64,000 nucleotides of DNA from Oceanicoccus sp. KOV_DT_Chl (GCF_900120175.1 NZ_FQLF01000005.1:126501-190500); one strand, 5' to 3'. Positions 9,922 to 20,464 are shown, counted from the stretch's first letter. Notes: generated by a model not told the origin, from the sequence alone. Translations and numbers: made by a program.

Positions 9922-10548
9922 CTAGGACATAAACCGCCTGCACAACCAATAGTCGACACTGGTATAACGCCCACCCCCAGTAAACAATAATGACAGCAAC
10001 ATCACAAAATAGGTGGTCGCAAACTCAATACCGTTATTCAGCATCACTATAGATCCCTTCTCGGTCAAACGCTGATAGTCGCCATATTGCTTTAAAATCG
10101 CCTTGGCTTCATCCAGTCGCGCAGCTGCTTCCACTACCCGCTCATTGGCAAAGGGAGCGCTGGGATCTGCAATAGCCTGCCAACCAAACTCCCAGTGAGC
10201 GGTGAGCGCAGCAACAACCATCGTCGCGATTAATGGCAGCGATATCCAGCGTACCGCAAAACCGACGGCCAAAAAGACAGCGCCTAAAATTTCCGTCCAA
10301 CCCGCCAAAAAGGCCATCAATGTGGGTAGCGGTAAGCCCAATCCCCAATCAGGATTACCAAACCAGGCAACGGTGCTGGCAAAGGGCATCAAGGTAGTCA
10401 GATCAATTTTATGAGTACCCGCCATCCACAAAATCGGCACCAGATACAAGCGTAGCAACAAGGGCGCAAACCCTCTAATAGATTCAGCCGGTTGAATAAC
10501 TGATGATGTATGACCCAGTACTTCTCTACCACCGCACCCATACCGCAC
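9922..10548 (-). CDS. DoxX family membrane protein
   Basis: 208 residues. After a non-conserved N-tail of about 25 residues the protein shows four hydrophobic segments, with the DoxX-type phrase LLLRLYLVPILWMAGTHKI, then AFLAGWTEILGAVFLAVGFAVRW (residues about 80-105), IATMVVAALTAH and the last segment FVMLLSLLFTGGGRYTSVDYWL. DoxX relatives are linked to quinol or sulfur metabolism and oxidative stress; the role here is unknown. An insertion of about 45 polar residues (DPSAPFANERVVEAAARLDE and on) between segments three and four is longer than in short DoxX proteins. The true start may be further in than 10548. Confidence 0.8.
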   Translation of the reverse strand: MRYGCGGREVLGHTSSVIQPAESIRGFAPLLLRLYLVPILWMAGTHKIDLTTLMPFASTVAWFGNPDWGLGLPLPTLMAFLAGWTEILGAVFLAVGFAVRWISLPLIATMVVAALTAHWEFGWQAIADPSAPFANERVVEAAARLDEAKAILKQYGDYQRLTEKGSIVMLNNGIEFATTYFVMLLSLLFTGGGRYTSVDYWLCRRFMS

Positions 10549-10625
10549 TCCTTTATATCTGTGGCTATAATAGTCTTAGTAAAAACTGAACGAATGAGAC
10601 TGTATTTTACTGTAGAAGTTGCAAT

Positions 10626-11375
10626 CTATTCATTAATCGCGCAAACCGGACAATCAGCACTTTTGGTCACTGTCAGGCGCCGCCACTCCATGGTCTTCGC
10701 ATCGACTAGCACTAATTGACCAAGCAAAGACTGACCAAACCCACTTATTATTTTTATTACTTCCAGCGCCTGCATCGAGCCTACCATACCCACCAGCGGC
10801 GATAGCACCCCTGCCTCGGAGCAACTTAAATTTTCATTAGCGGCATCATCATAGAGACAACGGTAACAGGGGCTTGCCGAATCACGACTATCAAAGACGA
10901 TCACCTGTCCCTCACTGCGAATCGCAGCACCAGAGACTAACGGTTTTTTATATTCAACACAGGCGCGATTGATCGCAAAGCGAGTGGCAAAATTATCCGT
11001 GCAATCCACCACCAAATCCACTTTAGCAACGGCATCACCTAACATTTGGCCATCCAATTTTTCGCTGATGGCATCCACTATAATATCCGGATTTAACGCC
11101 TTCATCGCCTCCCGCGCTGAAATGACTTTTGGGCGACCAATATCCTCCATGCCGTGCGCAATTTGCCGCTGCAAATTGGAAAGATCCACACAGTCAAAAT
11201 CTGCCAGCCAGAGTTCACCCACCCCCGCCGCGGCTAAATACAACGCTACCGGCGAGCCCAAGCCCCCCAAGCCAATGATTAAGACTTTGGCAGCCAGCAA
11301 TTTTTGCTGCCCCTCGTAATCAAAATCCGGCAGCATAATATGACGACTGTAACGCAATAGTTGCTCATCATTCAT
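10626..11375 (-). CDS. moeB: Molybdopterin-synthase adenylyltransferase MoeB (ThiF/HesA family)
   Basis: 249 residues. MoeB adenylates the C-terminus of MoaD in molybdopterin synthesis; ThiF does the same for ThiS, and the family is hard to separate by sequence. Visible: RYSRHIMLPDFDYEGQQKLL at the start, the nucleotide loop GLGGLGSPVALYLAAAGVG (about residues 35-53), DLSNLQRQI, and two zinc-type Cys pairs CYRCL (about residue 171) and CPVCA near the C-terminus. It sits four bases downstream of prmC as in Pseudomonas (moeB-prmC-prfA-hemA), which favours MoeB. Confidence 0.9.
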   Translation of the reverse strand: MNDEQLLRYSRHIMLPDFDYEGQQKLLAAKVLIIGLGGLGSPVALYLAAAGVGELWLADFDCVDLSNLQRQIAHGMEDIGRPKVISAREAMKALNPDIIVDAISEKLDGQMLGDAVAKVDLVVDCTDNFATRFAINRACVEYKKPLVSGAAIRSEGQVIVFDSRDSASPCYRCLYDDAANENLSCSEAGVLSPLVGMVGSMQALEVIKIISGFGQSLLGQLVLVDAKTMEWRRLTVTKSADCPVCAINE

Positions 11376-11378
11376 TAC

Positions 11379-12221
11379 CTAACCCCTCCACCATTGGCCG
11401 CCGCTGATGCGGTCATGCCCCGCCAAATCCTGGTCGGTAAACACCTCGGTAAATCCACGTGACAATAACAAATTGCTAACCGCTGGGCCTTGCTGATATC
11501 CATGCTCAACCAGCAGCCAGCCATCTCTGGCTAAGTAATCAGGCGCCTGCTGAATAATCATTTCCAGATCCGCCAAGCCTTTGTTATCCGCCACTAACGC
11601 CGACAACGGTTCAAAGCGTACATCACCGACGTTTAAGTTTTCATCATTTACATCGATATAAGGCGGGTTGCTGACAATCACATTAAATTGCCGCACCTGA
11701 ACCTGGTCAAACCAGTTAGATTGAAAAATACAGACATTTTCCAAACCAGTGCACTGTCGATTGGTTTCAGCCAATGCCACCGCTGCTGGCTGTATATCAC
11801 AGGCCGCTATTTTCCATTGCGGGCGCTCGCTGGCTATTGATAAAGCAATCGCACCGGTGCCAGTACCCAGGTCCAATAATTCAGTAGTGGTATCGGCAGC
11901 GAATAACTGCAGGATTTTTTCGACTAATAATTCGGTTTCCGGGCGCGGAATTAGCGTGGACGGGTTGACCTGTAAATCCAACGTCCAAAACCCCCGCTCA
12001 CCAATGAGGTGTGCTACCGGCTCGCCTTGTTGACGGCGTTGCAATAATTGCTGAAATTGCTGCTGCTGGGTATCAGCCACTTCTGCCTCGGGCCAGGTGC
12101 GTAAATAACTGCGCGGTTTCTGTAGGCAATGGCATAACAACAATTCAACATCTACCGCTGCAGTGTCACTGATAGCGGTCAACTGTTGCCGCATTGCTAG
12201 CAATTGCGCAACGGTTGCCAT
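11379..12221 (-). CDS. prmC: Release factor glutamine methyltransferase PrmC
   Basis: 280 residues from the ATG at 12221, four bases after the prfA stop; a longer reading to 12284 would run inside prfA and is unlikely. PrmC methylates the Gln of the GGQ motif of RF1 and RF2. The family signature NPPYI is present, preceded by LDLGTGTGAIALSIASERP (SAM motif I), with NPSTLIPRPETELLVEK upstream. It follows its own substrate gene prfA, as in most gammaproteobacteria, which supports the assignment. Confidence 0.95.
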   Translation of the reverse strand: MATVAQLLAMRQQLTAISDTAAVDVELLLCHCLQKPRSYLRTWPEAEVADTQQQQFQQLLQRRQQGEPVAHLIGERGFWTLDLQVNPSTLIPRPETELLVEKILQLFAADTTTELLDLGTGTGAIALSIASERPQWKIAACDIQPAAVALAETNRQCTGLENVCIFQSNWFDQVQVRQFNVIVSNPPYIDVNDENLNVGDVRFEPLSALVADNKGLADLEMIIQQAPDYLARDGWLLVEHGYQQGPAVSNLLLSRGFTEVFTDQDLAGHDRISGGQWWRG

Positions 12222-12225
12222 CGCT

Positions 12226-13311
12226 TTAATCTGACGCCATGGCCGCAAGCAGATCGGCCTGATACTCGTTGCGCAAAGGATCAATCACTTCACCCAAAGC
12301 ACCTTCCATCACATCATCCAACTTATAAAGCGTTAAATTAATACGGTGATCGGTAACCCGGCCCTGCGGATAATTGTAAGTGCGAATGCGTTCTGATCGA
12401 TCACCACTACCGACCAGGCTGCGCCGTTCGTCGGCCTGCTCCTGCTGCTGCTTATCCTGAATGCCGGTCAGTATTCTGGATTGCAATAATGACATAGCCC
12501 GTGCACGGTTTTTATGTTGTGACCGCTCGTCCTGACACTCCACCACAATTCCTGTAGGGATGTGGGTTAGCCGAATCGCTGAATCCGTTTTGTTAACGTG
12601 CTGACCACCGGCACCAGACGCCCTGAAGGTATCCACTCGCAAATCATTTTTATTAATTTCAATTTCATTAACGCTATCAATTTCCGGCATGATCGCCACA
12701 GTGCAAGCCGAAGTGTGGACACGCCCCTGGGATTCAGTTTCGGGCACCCGCTGCACCCGGTGAGCGCCCGACTCAAATTTTAAATACGCGTACACATCGA
12801 CACCAATAATACGGGCAATGATTTCTTTAAAACCACCATGATCACCTTCGCGCTGGTTGATAATTTCTATACGCCAGCCTTTTGTTTCAACATAACGACT
12901 ATACATACGAAATAAATCGCCGGAAAAAATTGCCGCCTCATCACCGCCGGTACCGGCACGAATTTCCAAAAACACATTACTGGAATCGTTAGGATCGCGA
13001 GGCAGTAATAACGTCTGCAATTCCTCTTCCAGTTCGTCACGGCGCCCTTTGGCGCCCGCATATTCTTCCTGCGCCATTTCACGCATATCGGCATCGCCGT
13101 CTTTCAACAATGCCTGCGCCTCTTCAATATCCTCCAGCGCCTGCTGGTAGTCACCGTAACATTTGACCACCGGCTCCACTTCCGAGTATTCCTTGGACAA
13201 GGCGCGAAACTTATCCTGATCACTGATGATCTCACCATCACTGAGTAATGCCCCCAGCTCTTCATGACGATCAACCAGATGATCCAGTTTATTAACAATA
13301 GATTCTTTCAT
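12226..13311 (-). CDS. prfA: Peptide chain release factor 1
   Basis: 361 residues, the normal length. RF1 reads UAA and UAG and triggers peptide release. It carries the GGQ motif within [19 protein letters not shown] (about residues 229-247). [15 protein letters not shown] lies just before it, and the C-terminal [17 protein letters not shown] is the class I release-factor sequence. It starts 10 bases after hemA stops and is followed by prmC. Confidence 0.97.
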   Translation of the reverse strand: MKESIVNKLDHLVDRHEELGALLSDGEIISDQDKFRALSKEYSEVEPVVKCYGDYQQALEDIEEAQALLKDGDADMREMAQEEYAGAKGRRDELEEELQTLLLPRDPNDSSNVFLEIRAGTGGDEAAIFSGDLFRMYSRYVETKGWRIEIINQREGDHGGFKEIIARIIGVDVYAYLKFESGAHRVQRVPETESQGRVHTSACTVAIMPEIDSVNEIEINKNDLRVDTFRASGAGGQHVNKTDSAIRLTHIPTGIVVECQDERSQHKNRARAMSLLQSRILTGIQDKQQQEQADERRSLVGSGDRSERIRTYNYPQGRVTDHRINLTLYKLDDVMEGALGEVIDPLRNEYQADLLAAMASD

Positions 13312-13321
13312 ATCGATTTAA

Positions 13322-14614
13322 TTACTCTTTATCATTCACATTCGGTTTTTCATCGCTAGCTAAACCGAATAAATCATGTGCCCAGCTGATTAAGTCTTCA
13401 CGCCCGGCGACACTGGCTTTTTTCATTTCTATACTGGGCTTATGCATAAACTTATTAGTGAGATTACGCGCCAACTGGGTTAATACCTGTTCAGCGTCAT
13501 CACCTTTAGCTAGTAACTTTAAGGCTTTTTCCAGTTCAATATCACGGGCCTGCTCTGATTGGCTGCGATACTGTTTTAATGTTTCTACCACGTTTAAGGA
13601 TTTTAATTGCTGTAAATAATTTTCAATGCCGGCAGCAATAATTTTGTCAGCTTTGCGTGCTTCTGATTCACGGCTACGTTTGTTTTCATCCACAATTTCG
13701 GTGAGATCATCCACCGTGTATAAATAAATATCGTCTAACTCACCCACTTGCTCTTCGATATCTCTTGGCACGGCAATATCAACCATTAAAATCGGTCGGT
13801 GCTTGCGCATTTTTAATGCGTGCTCGACTGCGCCTTTACCCAATATAGGTAGCTGACTAGCGGTAGAAGTAATCACAATATCCGCATTGATTAGCTGCTC
13901 AGGGATTTCCGATAGCAGTACGGCTTCGGCACCGAAACGCTGTGCTAATTCTCTGGCGCGTCCCAGCGTTCGGTTAGCCACCACAATGTCATTCACACCA
14001 TTTTCTGATAAATGTCTGGCGACTAACTCAACTGTTTCACCTGCACCCACTAACAAAGCACGGGTTTTTGATAGATCAGAAAAAATATGATGCGATAAGC
14101 TCACCGCCGCATAGGCTACCGACACAGGATTTTCACCGATGGCAGTATCCGTGCGTACTTTTTTTGCCACCGAAAATACGTGGGGGAAAATGCGCGAAAA
14201 CTCACTACCCACCGACTCCGCTTCCTGCGCCACCACAAACGCAGATTTCATTTGTCCGAAAATCTGCGGCTCCCCCAACACCATTGAATCCAGACCACTG
14301 GTCACCTGAATCATGTGATGCAGGGCCTGCTGCTCATGGTAGGCATAATAATGATCGTTTAATTCGGTCAAAGGAATGTGATGGTAGCCGGCCAGCCAGG
14401 CCAGTAACTGTTGCTCGGCCTCAACACTATCCACCGCCAGAATAGCGAACACCTCGGTACGATTACAGGTAGACAAAATCACTACTTCATTGACACCAGC
14501 ATCCTGCATGGCATCTGTCAGTGCCTCCGACATTTGCTCAGGCGCAAACGCCACCCGCTCACGCAGGGCTACCTGGGCTGATTTATGATTAATACCTAAC
14601 GCGATTAATGCCAT
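13322..14614 (-). CDS. hemA: Glutamyl-tRNA reductase HemA
   Basis: 430 residues from the ATG at 14614; a TTG at 14629 would add five residues, but the family starts [13 protein letters not shown]. HemA reduces Glu-tRNA to glutamate-1-semialdehyde, the first step of C5 heme synthesis. Visible are [13 protein letters not shown] with the catalytic Cys (near residue 50), [13 protein letters not shown], the NADPH-binding [17 protein letters not shown] and the C-terminal dimerisation helix region. Upstream it diverges from the TPR lipoprotein gene across about 280 bases. Confidence 0.96.
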   Translation of the reverse strand: MALIALGINHKSAQVALRERVAFAPEQMSEALTDAMQDAGVNEVVILSTCNRTEVFAILAVDSVEAEQQLLAWLAGYHHIPLTELNDHYYAYHEQQALHHMIQVTSGLDSMVLGEPQIFGQMKSAFVVAQEAESVGSEFSRIFPHVFSVAKKVRTDTAIGENPVSVAYAAVSLSHHIFSDLSKTRALLVGAGETVELVARHLSENGVNDIVVANRTLGRARELAQRFGAEAVLLSEIPEQLINADIVITSTASQLPILGKGAVEHALKMRKHRPILMVDIAVPRDIEEQVGELDDIYLYTVDDLTEIVDENKRSRESEARKADKIIAAGIENYLQQLKSLNVVETLKQYRSQSEQARDIELEKALKLLAKGDDAEQVLTQLARNLTNKFMHKPSIEMKKASVAGREDLISWAHDLFGLASDEKPNVNDKE

Positions 14615-14892
14615 AGAACGGTCTAACAAACTCCGAAACTGGCAGCCTGACTGCCCAAGTGTGACGACAACATATAGACGTTCACACTTTATTAATAGTA
14701 AAAAGGGAGTAACAGAAAGGACTCACCACCCCCAACACGGGGCCAAAGAGACGAATTATGCCACTGCTGAATCCCAAAAAGCGCACAATTCTAACAAGTA
14801 AGCGATAAAAAGTGGATTGCTAAGGTCCAAAGCTTTGCACTCAATGACTATTGCCGTCATCATATCGGCTGAATAATTAGGATCAACGTGGA

Positions 14893-16713
14893 ATGCACAT
14901 CACCAATTCACCAGCTTACTCTAACCAGTATCGCCTAACTCTCCAGCACTGTTCATCGTTTTTGCCAAAACACTATTGGCGACTTGCGTTGATCCCAATG
15001 CTATTAATCCTAGCCAGCTGTGCAAGCGCACCCGCACCGCAAACAGCAGACGTAGCAACAGAAAAACAAGCCACCATAGCGACAGATAGCGCTGAAATAC
15101 CCAGCCGTCCATTCCCCGGTGATAGCTTTCATGATTTGCTGGTGGCTGAATTTGCGGTGCGTCGCAGCCGCTACGATTTAGCGCTGGGCAATTATCTACA
15201 ACAAGCGCATCAGACTCGCGACCCCGGCGTTACCGCTCGCGCCACCAGGCTGGCACAATTTCTTAATGCCGATAATGCAACACTGGATGCGGCTCAATTA
15301 TGGGTAGAGCTGGAACCAGACAATACGGAAGCCCAATATACCCTTGCCACTATCTTGGCTGAGAACAAGCGGCCATTGGAAGCACTTGTACATATGGCCA
15401 TAGTGTTAGAGCAAGACGGTAAAACCAATTTTGCCGCTATCGCCGCCAGCGCTCTGCCATTACCTGAGACCAACCGCAATACGATGGAAGCTGAAATCGA
15501 TCGTTTATTGGTTCTGCACCCTGACAACACCCAGCTAATGACGGCAAAGTCATTATTACTTCAGCAACGGGATGAAACCGAAGCCGCGCTAAAACTGATC
15601 CGCGAAGTACTAAAACTGGATAATAAAGATCTACACGCGGTAGTTGTTGAGGCGCGATTACTGCAACAACTGGGACGCGAAGGCGAAGCCTTCCAACGCC
15701 TGTCAGTGGTAGTCAAACAATACCCGAATAACCGCCGACTGAGATTGCAATATGCTCGCCTGCTGATGTCCAAAGATATTGTCAAAGCCAAACAACAATT
15801 TGAAATCCTATTGAATATGGCCCCCAATGACCCGGATCTATTACTATCGCTAGGCTTAATTAGCAAAGAAACTGATCAACTCGACGACGCTGAAAGCTAT
15901 TTTCAACGGTTGCTAGCTTCTGGCCAGCGCACCACTGAATCCTATTACTACTTGGGCCAACTCGCCGAACTGAACCAGAATTGGCAGGCAGCGATTGAGT
16001 ATTACCGGTTAATCCCACCTGGCGCCGATTTTCTGGCCGCAAGCAGTCGTATTACTAGCCTGTACCTAAAGCAGGGCCGTCAGGACACGGCTCGCGAATA
16101 TCTCACCGCCCTGCGGCAGCAGTATCCCGAGCACGCTGTGCGCCTGTATTTATTGGAGGCAGAATTATTAATGTCTACCCGTCAGCCCCAACAGGGCTTT
16201 GAATTACTCACTGAGGCGCTGCTGATCTACCCACAACAAGGTAGCTTGCTCTATACCCGCTCGATGTTTAGCGAGCAGCTTGGCGATTTGGCTGCGATGG
16301 AGCAGGACCTGCGTGAAATCATCGCACAGGATGCAGACAATGCCACCGCCCTTAACGCTCTTGGTTATGTGCTGGCTAATCGCACAGAACGTCTCGATGA
16401 AGCGTTCCAGTTAATTAGCCGCGCACTGGCGGCCAAACCTGGTGACCCGGCTATTTTGGATAGTCTAGGCTGGGTTGAATATAAGCGCGGCAACCTGCAA
16501 CAAGCGCTTACATTATTACAACAGGCCTATCAGGCCTTCCAGGACCACGAAGTGGCTGCCCATTTAGGGGAAGTGTTATGGCAACTTGGCAAGACAGAAC
16601 AAGCAAATGCCCTGTGGCAGCAAGCGCTGAAAAAGACACCTAACAGCCCCATACTTACCGAAACGATCAACCGTTTGACCAGCACCCCAGCTACTAGCCT
16701 CACAAACGAATAA
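14893..16713 (+). CDS. TPR-repeat lipoprotein (PA4667-type)
   Basis: 606 residues with a long N-terminal region ending in a lipobox (MLLILASC, Cys at residue 43), so probably a lipoprotein. The rest is helical TPR-type repeats, most clearly NATALNALGYVLANRTERLDEA and PAILDSLGWVEYKRGNLQQA near residues 485-540. A protein of this kind lies between hemA and lolB in Pseudomonas (PA4667); its exact role is not known to me. The stop overlaps the lolB start (TAATG). Confidence 0.85.
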   Translation: MHITNSPAYSNQYRLTLQHCSSFLPKHYWRLALIPMLLILASCASAPAPQTADVATEKQATIATDSAEIPSRPFPGDSFHDLLVAEFAVRRSRYDLALGNYLQQAHQTRDPGVTARATRLAQFLNADNATLDAAQLWVELEPDNTEAQYTLATILAENKRPLEALVHMAIVLEQDGKTNFAAIAASALPLPETNRNTMEAEIDRLLVLHPDNTQLMTAKSLLLQQRDETEAALKLIREVLKLDNKDLHAVVVEARLLQQLGREGEAFQRLSVVVKQYPNNRRLRLQYARLLMSKDIVKAKQQFEILLNMAPNDPDLLLSLGLISKETDQLDDAESYFQRLLASGQRTTESYYYLGQLAELNQNWQAAIEYYRLIPPGADFLAASSRITSLYLKQGRQDTAREYLTALRQQYPEHAVRLYLLEAELLMSTRQPQQGFELLTEALLIYPQQGSLLYTRSMFSEQLGDLAAMEQDLREIIAQDADNATALNALGYVLANRTERLDEAFQLISRALAAKPGDPAILDSLGWVEYKRGNLQQALTLLQQAYQAFQDHEVAAHLGEVLWQLGKTEQANALWQQALKKTPNSPILTETINRLTSTPATSLTNE

Positions 16714-17342
16714 TGACTGTGCTCGCTCTTGCCACAATACGCCACCGGATAGTACTCGCCGCCTGCTTACTACTTTCAGCGTGTAGCCAGTTACCGACGG
16801 TTACACCAGCAGGGCAGCAAGCACTGGCAGCCAATAGCCATATTCAGCACTGGCAAATCAGCGGCAAAATAGGTTGGCGCCATGGCGACCAAGCCGAAAG
16901 CGCTTACCTCAACTGGCACCAGTGCGGCCAACAATTTGAAATTCGTCTCACCGGCCCTCTGGGGCAAGGCGCTGCCAAGCTCTTTGGTGATGCGTCAATA
17001 ACATCCTTGCAAACCAGTGACGGCCAGATATTTACCGCCGCCAGCCCCGAGCAATTACTGTTCGAGCAACTAGGCTGGACGCTGCCGCTATCACAGCTGC
17101 ACTTTTGGGTGCGTGGCATCCCTGCGCCCACCAGTCCGTTTCAGCCTGGCAACACTGACTATGATTTTGAACAACAGCAGTGGCAACTCAACTTTCCGCG
17201 TTTTACCGCCATTGATAGCTACCAGCTACCCACTAAACTGAAAGCCACTCATCTGGACCCCATCCCGTTCAGTGGCGCATCACCCTTATCTGTCACCCTG
17301 ATTATTAAAGACTGGCAGCTCCCCAGCCAGTGCCAACTGTAA
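16713..17342 (+). CDS. lolB: Outer membrane lipoprotein insertion factor LolB
   Basis: 209 residues. LolB takes lipoproteins from LolA and inserts them in the outer membrane. A signal peptide ends in a lipobox (LLLSAC, Cys at about residue 24). The mature part shows [31 protein letters not shown] and [11 protein letters not shown], phrases typical of LolB, and it ends with a LIIKDWQL strand. Both ends are coupled to neighbours through TAATG overlaps (TPR gene before, ispE after), the usual lolB-ispE order. Confidence 0.94.
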   Translation: MTVLALATIRHRIVLAACLLLSACSQLPTVTPAGQQALAANSHIQHWQISGKIGWRHGDQAESAYLNWHQCGQQFEIRLTGPLGQGAAKLFGDASITSLQTSDGQIFTAASPEQLLFEQLGWTLPLSQLHFWVRGIPAPTSPFQPGNTDYDFEQQQWQLNFPRFTAIDSYQLPTKLKATHLDPIPFSGASPLSVTLIIKDWQLPSQCQL

Positions 17343-18196
17343 TGACACGACTAAGCTTGCTATCACCGGCCAAACTCAATCTGATGTTGCACATCACCGG
17401 CCGACGCGCTGATGGTTATCATCAATTACAGACTTTGTTTCAGTTGCTGGATTATGGCGACACCCTGCATTTTCAGCTGCGTGACGATAGCCAAATTCAG
17501 CTGCATTCCGAGCTTAGCGGGGTCGAACCGCAACACAATTTAATCGTGAAAGCGGCCAGTTTATTACAATCTCACAGCCAATCCCCGCTCGGCATCGACA
17601 TCTGGCTGGATAAAATCCTCCCCATGGGAGGGGGTATCGGCGGCGGTAGCTCCAATGCAGCGACCACCCTACTAGCGCTAAATCACTTGTGGCAATTAGG
17701 TCTGGACCTCGATCAACTAGCCACGCTGGGGCTGCAACTGGGAGCCGACGTGCCGGTGTTTGTCCGCGGTCATTCAGCATGGGCGGAAGGTGTCGGCGAG
17801 CAACTGCAAGCTATTGAAATTGCTGAAACTTGGTACTTTGTGGCCAAGCCAGACTGCAGTGTGTCCACAGCAGAAATTTTTTCCCACAAACAATTGACAC
17901 GGGACACCTCTCCCATCACAATAGCCGCCGTTTTCGAGCAGGGCCATCGCAATGATTGTGAGGCAGTTGTTAGGGTGCTGTATCCTCAAGTGGAGTCAGC
18001 TTTAAATTGGCTTAGCAGCCACAGCCCAAACCACACTCCCGCTCGCTTAACTGGCACCGGTGCCTGTGTTTTTGCTTGTTTCCCTGATCAACAATCAGCA
18101 CAACAATTACTGCAGCATTTGCCAGTCGGTTTACACGGTTTCGTCGCCAAAGGGGTGAATATTTCTCCCACCCACCGGTCGCTCAACTTAATGTAA
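17342..18196 (+). CDS. ispE: 4-(cytidine 5'-diphospho)-2-C-methyl-D-erythritol kinase IspE
   Basis: 284 residues from the ATG at 17342 that overlaps the lolB stop; an upstream GTG at 17330 is less likely. IspE phosphorylates CDP-methylerythritol in the MEP isoprenoid pathway. The GHMP-kinase start [21 protein letters not shown] and the glycine-rich ATP loop [20 protein letters not shown] (near residues 90-110) are clear, and [10 protein letters not shown] is the third motif. tRNA-Gln starts 16 bases after the stop. Confidence 0.96.
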   Translation: MTRLSLLSPAKLNLMLHITGRRADGYHQLQTLFQLLDYGDTLHFQLRDDSQIQLHSELSGVEPQHNLIVKAASLLQSHSQSPLGIDIWLDKILPMGGGIGGGSSNAATTLLALNHLWQLGLDLDQLATLGLQLGADVPVFVRGHSAWAEGVGEQLQAIEIAETWYFVAKPDCSVSTAEIFSHKQLTRDTSPITIAAVFEQGHRNDCEAVVRVLYPQVESALNWLSSHSPNHTPARLTGTGACVFACFPDQQSAQQLLQHLPVGLHGFVAKGVNISPTHRSLNLM

Positions 18197-18212
18197 CCAC
18201 CCAAAAGTTTAT

Positions 18213-18287
18213 TGGGGCGTCGCCAAGCGGCAAGGCACCAGGTTTTGATCCTGGCATTCGTAGGTTCGAATCCTTCCGCCCCAGCCA
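18213..18287 (+). tRNA. tRNA-Gln(TTG)
   Basis: A full cloverleaf is visible: acceptor TGGGGCG pairs with CGCCCCA at 18277-18283, the anticodon stem CCAGG/CCTGG encloses a seven-base loop with TTG, and the T arm has GGTTCGAATCC. Discriminator G and an encoded CCA follow. It lies between ispE and prs, the position of tRNA-Gln in Pseudomonas. It is only 16 bases after ispE, so part of its expression may come from readthrough. Confidence 0.95.
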
Positions 18288-18657
18288 ATTTTACAGTGTG
18301 CCATTGGCTACTGTGAACGCTGGTTAAGAGCACTGTTCATCTATTAAGCACACGCTATAGACAGATACAGCGTTCCAACCGATACAGGTTTCGCCAATAT
18401 GCCTAAGCAGCAATGATAAATGGCACACGTTGGGTGAAACAACTGGGTGAAAAAGCCACCCGCATCGTCCCAGCTTAAGTAATATCGGCTGTTTTACTGA
18501 AGTAACACAGCAACGTGGGCTTAACCCCCCACCAAAGCTGGCGGCCAAGGGCACCACATTCAGCTCGGGCATACCCCAGCTCTCCCCTTCCCCCGGTTAG
18601 AACACGCAACAGACAACTCGCTCAATCAACAAACAGGAACTACACAGGAACTACACC
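18288..18657 (+). other. Intergenic region upstream of prs
   Basis: About 370 bases between tRNA-Gln and prs. I see no convincing gene; the open frame on the minus strand here has no family-like sequence. The last 25 bases hold a tandem 11-base repeat that includes two AGGA ribosome-binding cores (described separately). A prs promoter is expected here but I cannot place it. Confidence 0.5.
18633..18654 (+). promoter_or_regulatory. Tandem duplicated ribosome-binding segment before prs
   Basis: Two exact copies of an 11-base unit, ACAGGAACTAC, lie end to end at 18633-18643 and 18644-18654, just before the prs GTG at 18658. Each copy has AGGA; the one in the second copy is about eight bases from the start codon and is the likely working site. 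Confidence 0.6.
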
Positions 18658-19602
18658 GTGTCCAAATTGATGGTTTTTACTGGCAACGCCAACCCACAAC
18701 TCGCACAGATGATTGCCGCCCAGTTGCATGTTCCACTAGGCGATGCCGACGTGACCAAGTTTAGCGATGGCGAAATCGCCGTAGAAATTAACGAGAATGT
18801 TCGTGGTGCCGATGTCTTTATTATCCAGCCTACTTGTCAGCCTACCAACGACAATTTAATGGAATTGATTGTCATGATCGATGCCATGCGTCGCTCTTCC
18901 GCTGGCCGCATCACCGCTGTAGTCCCCTACTTTGGCTACGCACGCCAGGATCGCCGGGTACGCTCTTCACGGGTTCCCATCAGTGCCAAAGTCGTTGCCG
19001 ACATGATGACAGGTGTAGGCGTAGACCGGGTATTAACCGTAGACCTGCACGCCGAACAAATTCAAGGCTTTTTCGATGTGCCAGTAGATAACGTTTACGG
19101 CTCACCTGTGCTGCTAGACGATATTAATTCGCAAAATTATGAAAACATGGTAGTCGTATCACCGGATATCGGTGGCGTAGTACGCGCCCGCGCTGTCGCC
19201 AAACAATTAGATGACTGTGATTTGGCGATTATCGACAAACGTCGTCCGCAGGCCAACGAAGCGCAGGTCATGCACATCATCGGTGAAGTTAAAGACCGCA
19301 CCTGTATTCTGGTCGACGATATGGTCGATACAGCGGGCACTTTATGTAAAGCCGCCGCCGCCCTGAAAGAACACGGCGCTGCCAAAGTCGTTGCCTATAC
19401 CACGCACCCGGTCCTATCAGGTAAAGCTCTGGATAATTTAAACAACTCACAACTGGATGAATTAGTCGTTACCGACACCATCCCGCTAACCACCGAAGCT
19501 CAAGCCTGCGATAAAATTCGCGTGTTAACTATGGCTAACTTATTAGCTGAGTCGGTTCGCAGAGTGAGTAATGAAGAGTCTATTAGCGCGCTGTTTCGCT
19601 AA
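18658..19602 (+). CDS. prs: Ribose-phosphate pyrophosphokinase (PRPP synthetase)
   Basis: 314 residues from a GTG start, chosen because it aligns with the family start ([16 protein letters not shown]) and has an AGGA site before it. The enzyme makes PRPP from ribose 5-phosphate and ATP for purine, pyrimidine, histidine and NAD synthesis. Visible are the catalytic loop [11 protein letters not shown] (about residues 98-108), the divalent metal/ATP segment [11 protein letters not shown], and the PRPP-binding [14 protein letters not shown] (about residues 218-231). It is followed by rplY after a spacer with stacked inverted repeats. Confidence 0.97.
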   Translation: MSKLMVFTGNANPQLAQMIAAQLHVPLGDADVTKFSDGEIAVEINENVRGADVFIIQPTCQPTNDNLMELIVMIDAMRRSSAGRITAVVPYFGYARQDRRVRSSRVPISAKVVADMMTGVGVDRVLTVDLHAEQIQGFFDVPVDNVYGSPVLLDDINSQNYENMVVVSPDIGGVVRARAVAKQLDDCDLAIIDKRRPQANEAQVMHIIGEVKDRTCILVDDMVDTAGTLCKAAAALKEHGAAKVVAYTTHPVLSGKALDNLNNSQLDELVVTDTIPLTTEAQACDKIRVLTMANLLAESVRRVSNEESISALFR

Positions 19603-19633
19603 ATAGAACAGCAGGACAAAACGTTTTTAACCG

Positions 19634-19731
19634 CCCGCTTTCATAATGAAAGCGGGTAACCCTGAAGAAGTCAGGGATTCGGGGTCAGATCTTTAGCTCT
19701 GACCACAGTTTCCCGGATTGCTTCGCAATCC
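19634..19731 (+). repeat. Four successive inverted repeats between prs and rplY
   Basis: Four separate perfect hairpins stand in a row: 19634-19656 (11-base arms CCCGCTTTCAT), 19660-19676 (CCCTGA arms), 19683-19704 (GGTCAGA arms) and 19715-19731 (GGATTGC arms, 3-base loop). A weaker fifth (CACATCA/TGATGTG) follows to 19760. None is followed by a T-run, so they do not look like simple terminators. They could be REP-type elements or mRNA-processing/attenuation structures between prs and rplY. Confidence 0.7.
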
Positions 19732-19787
19732 ACATCATTGCTGGTCGCAGGCGTGATGTGTTTTTCGCTTATTAAAGGAGACTTATT

Positions 19788-20441
19788 ATGTCTGGCGAAT
19801 TTACTATCAATGCAGAGTCCAGAACCGACTTAGGGAAAGGTGCGAGCCGCCGCCTACGTCGTCTGGAAAACAAAGTACTGGGTATCGTTTACGGTGGCTC
19901 TGATGCACCAGCACCGCTAACTTGTGCTACTAACGAAATCGCTAAGCTCATTCAGAACGAAGCGTTTTTTACCAGCATCGTCGATTTAAACCTGGACGGT
20001 AAAGTACAGAAAGTTGTTGTTAAAGACATGCAACGCCACCCAGCCAAAGATTCTGTTATGCACATCGATTTATTACGCGTTGATGCCTCTACCAAAATCA
20101 CCATGCACGTACCATTGCACTTCATCAATGAAGATATCTGTCATGGTGTAAAAATGGAAGGCGGTACTATTTCGCACGCACTTAACGACATCGAAGTTAG
20201 CTGCTTACCTAAAGACCTACCCGAATACATCGAGGTTGATATGGCTGGTCTGAGCACCGGTGAAAATATTCACCTGTCAGACCTAACCTTACCAACTGGT
20301 GTTGAAAGCGTAGCCTTGGCTCACGGTGAAGATCACGATCTACTGGTATCCGCAGTTAATGCTCCTCGTGGCGGCGGTTCAGAAGATGATGAAGAAGCAG
20401 CGACTGATGCAGATGAAGGCGAAGCACCTGCAGAAGATTAA
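19788..20441 (+). CDS. rplY: 50S ribosomal protein L25 (CTC form)
   Basis: 217 residues, the long CTC-type L25 with a C-terminal extension beyond the 5S rRNA-binding domain. L25 binds 5S rRNA in the large subunit. The N-terminal RTDLGKGASRRLRRLENKVLGIVYGG is typical, followed by the C-terminal CTC domain and an acidic tail rich in E, D and A. An AAGGAGA ribosome site is seven bases before the ATG. It is followed by a strong terminator and then pth. Confidence 0.96.
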   Translation: MSGEFTINAESRTDLGKGASRRLRRLENKVLGIVYGGSDAPAPLTCATNEIAKLIQNEAFFTSIVDLNLDGKVQKVVVKDMQRHPAKDSVMHIDLLRVDASTKITMHVPLHFINEDICHGVKMEGGTISHALNDIEVSCLPKDLPEYIEVDMAGLSTGENIHLSDLTLPTGVESVALAHGEDHDLLVSAVNAPRGGGSEDDEEAATDADEGEAPAED

Positions 20442-20464
20442 TCTTCCAGTGCCTGGCAGTATAG

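Noticed and set aside
18324-18572. Open frame between tRNA-Gln and prs
   Set aside because: No ribosome site and no family resemblance; the region is a normal intergenic spacer.
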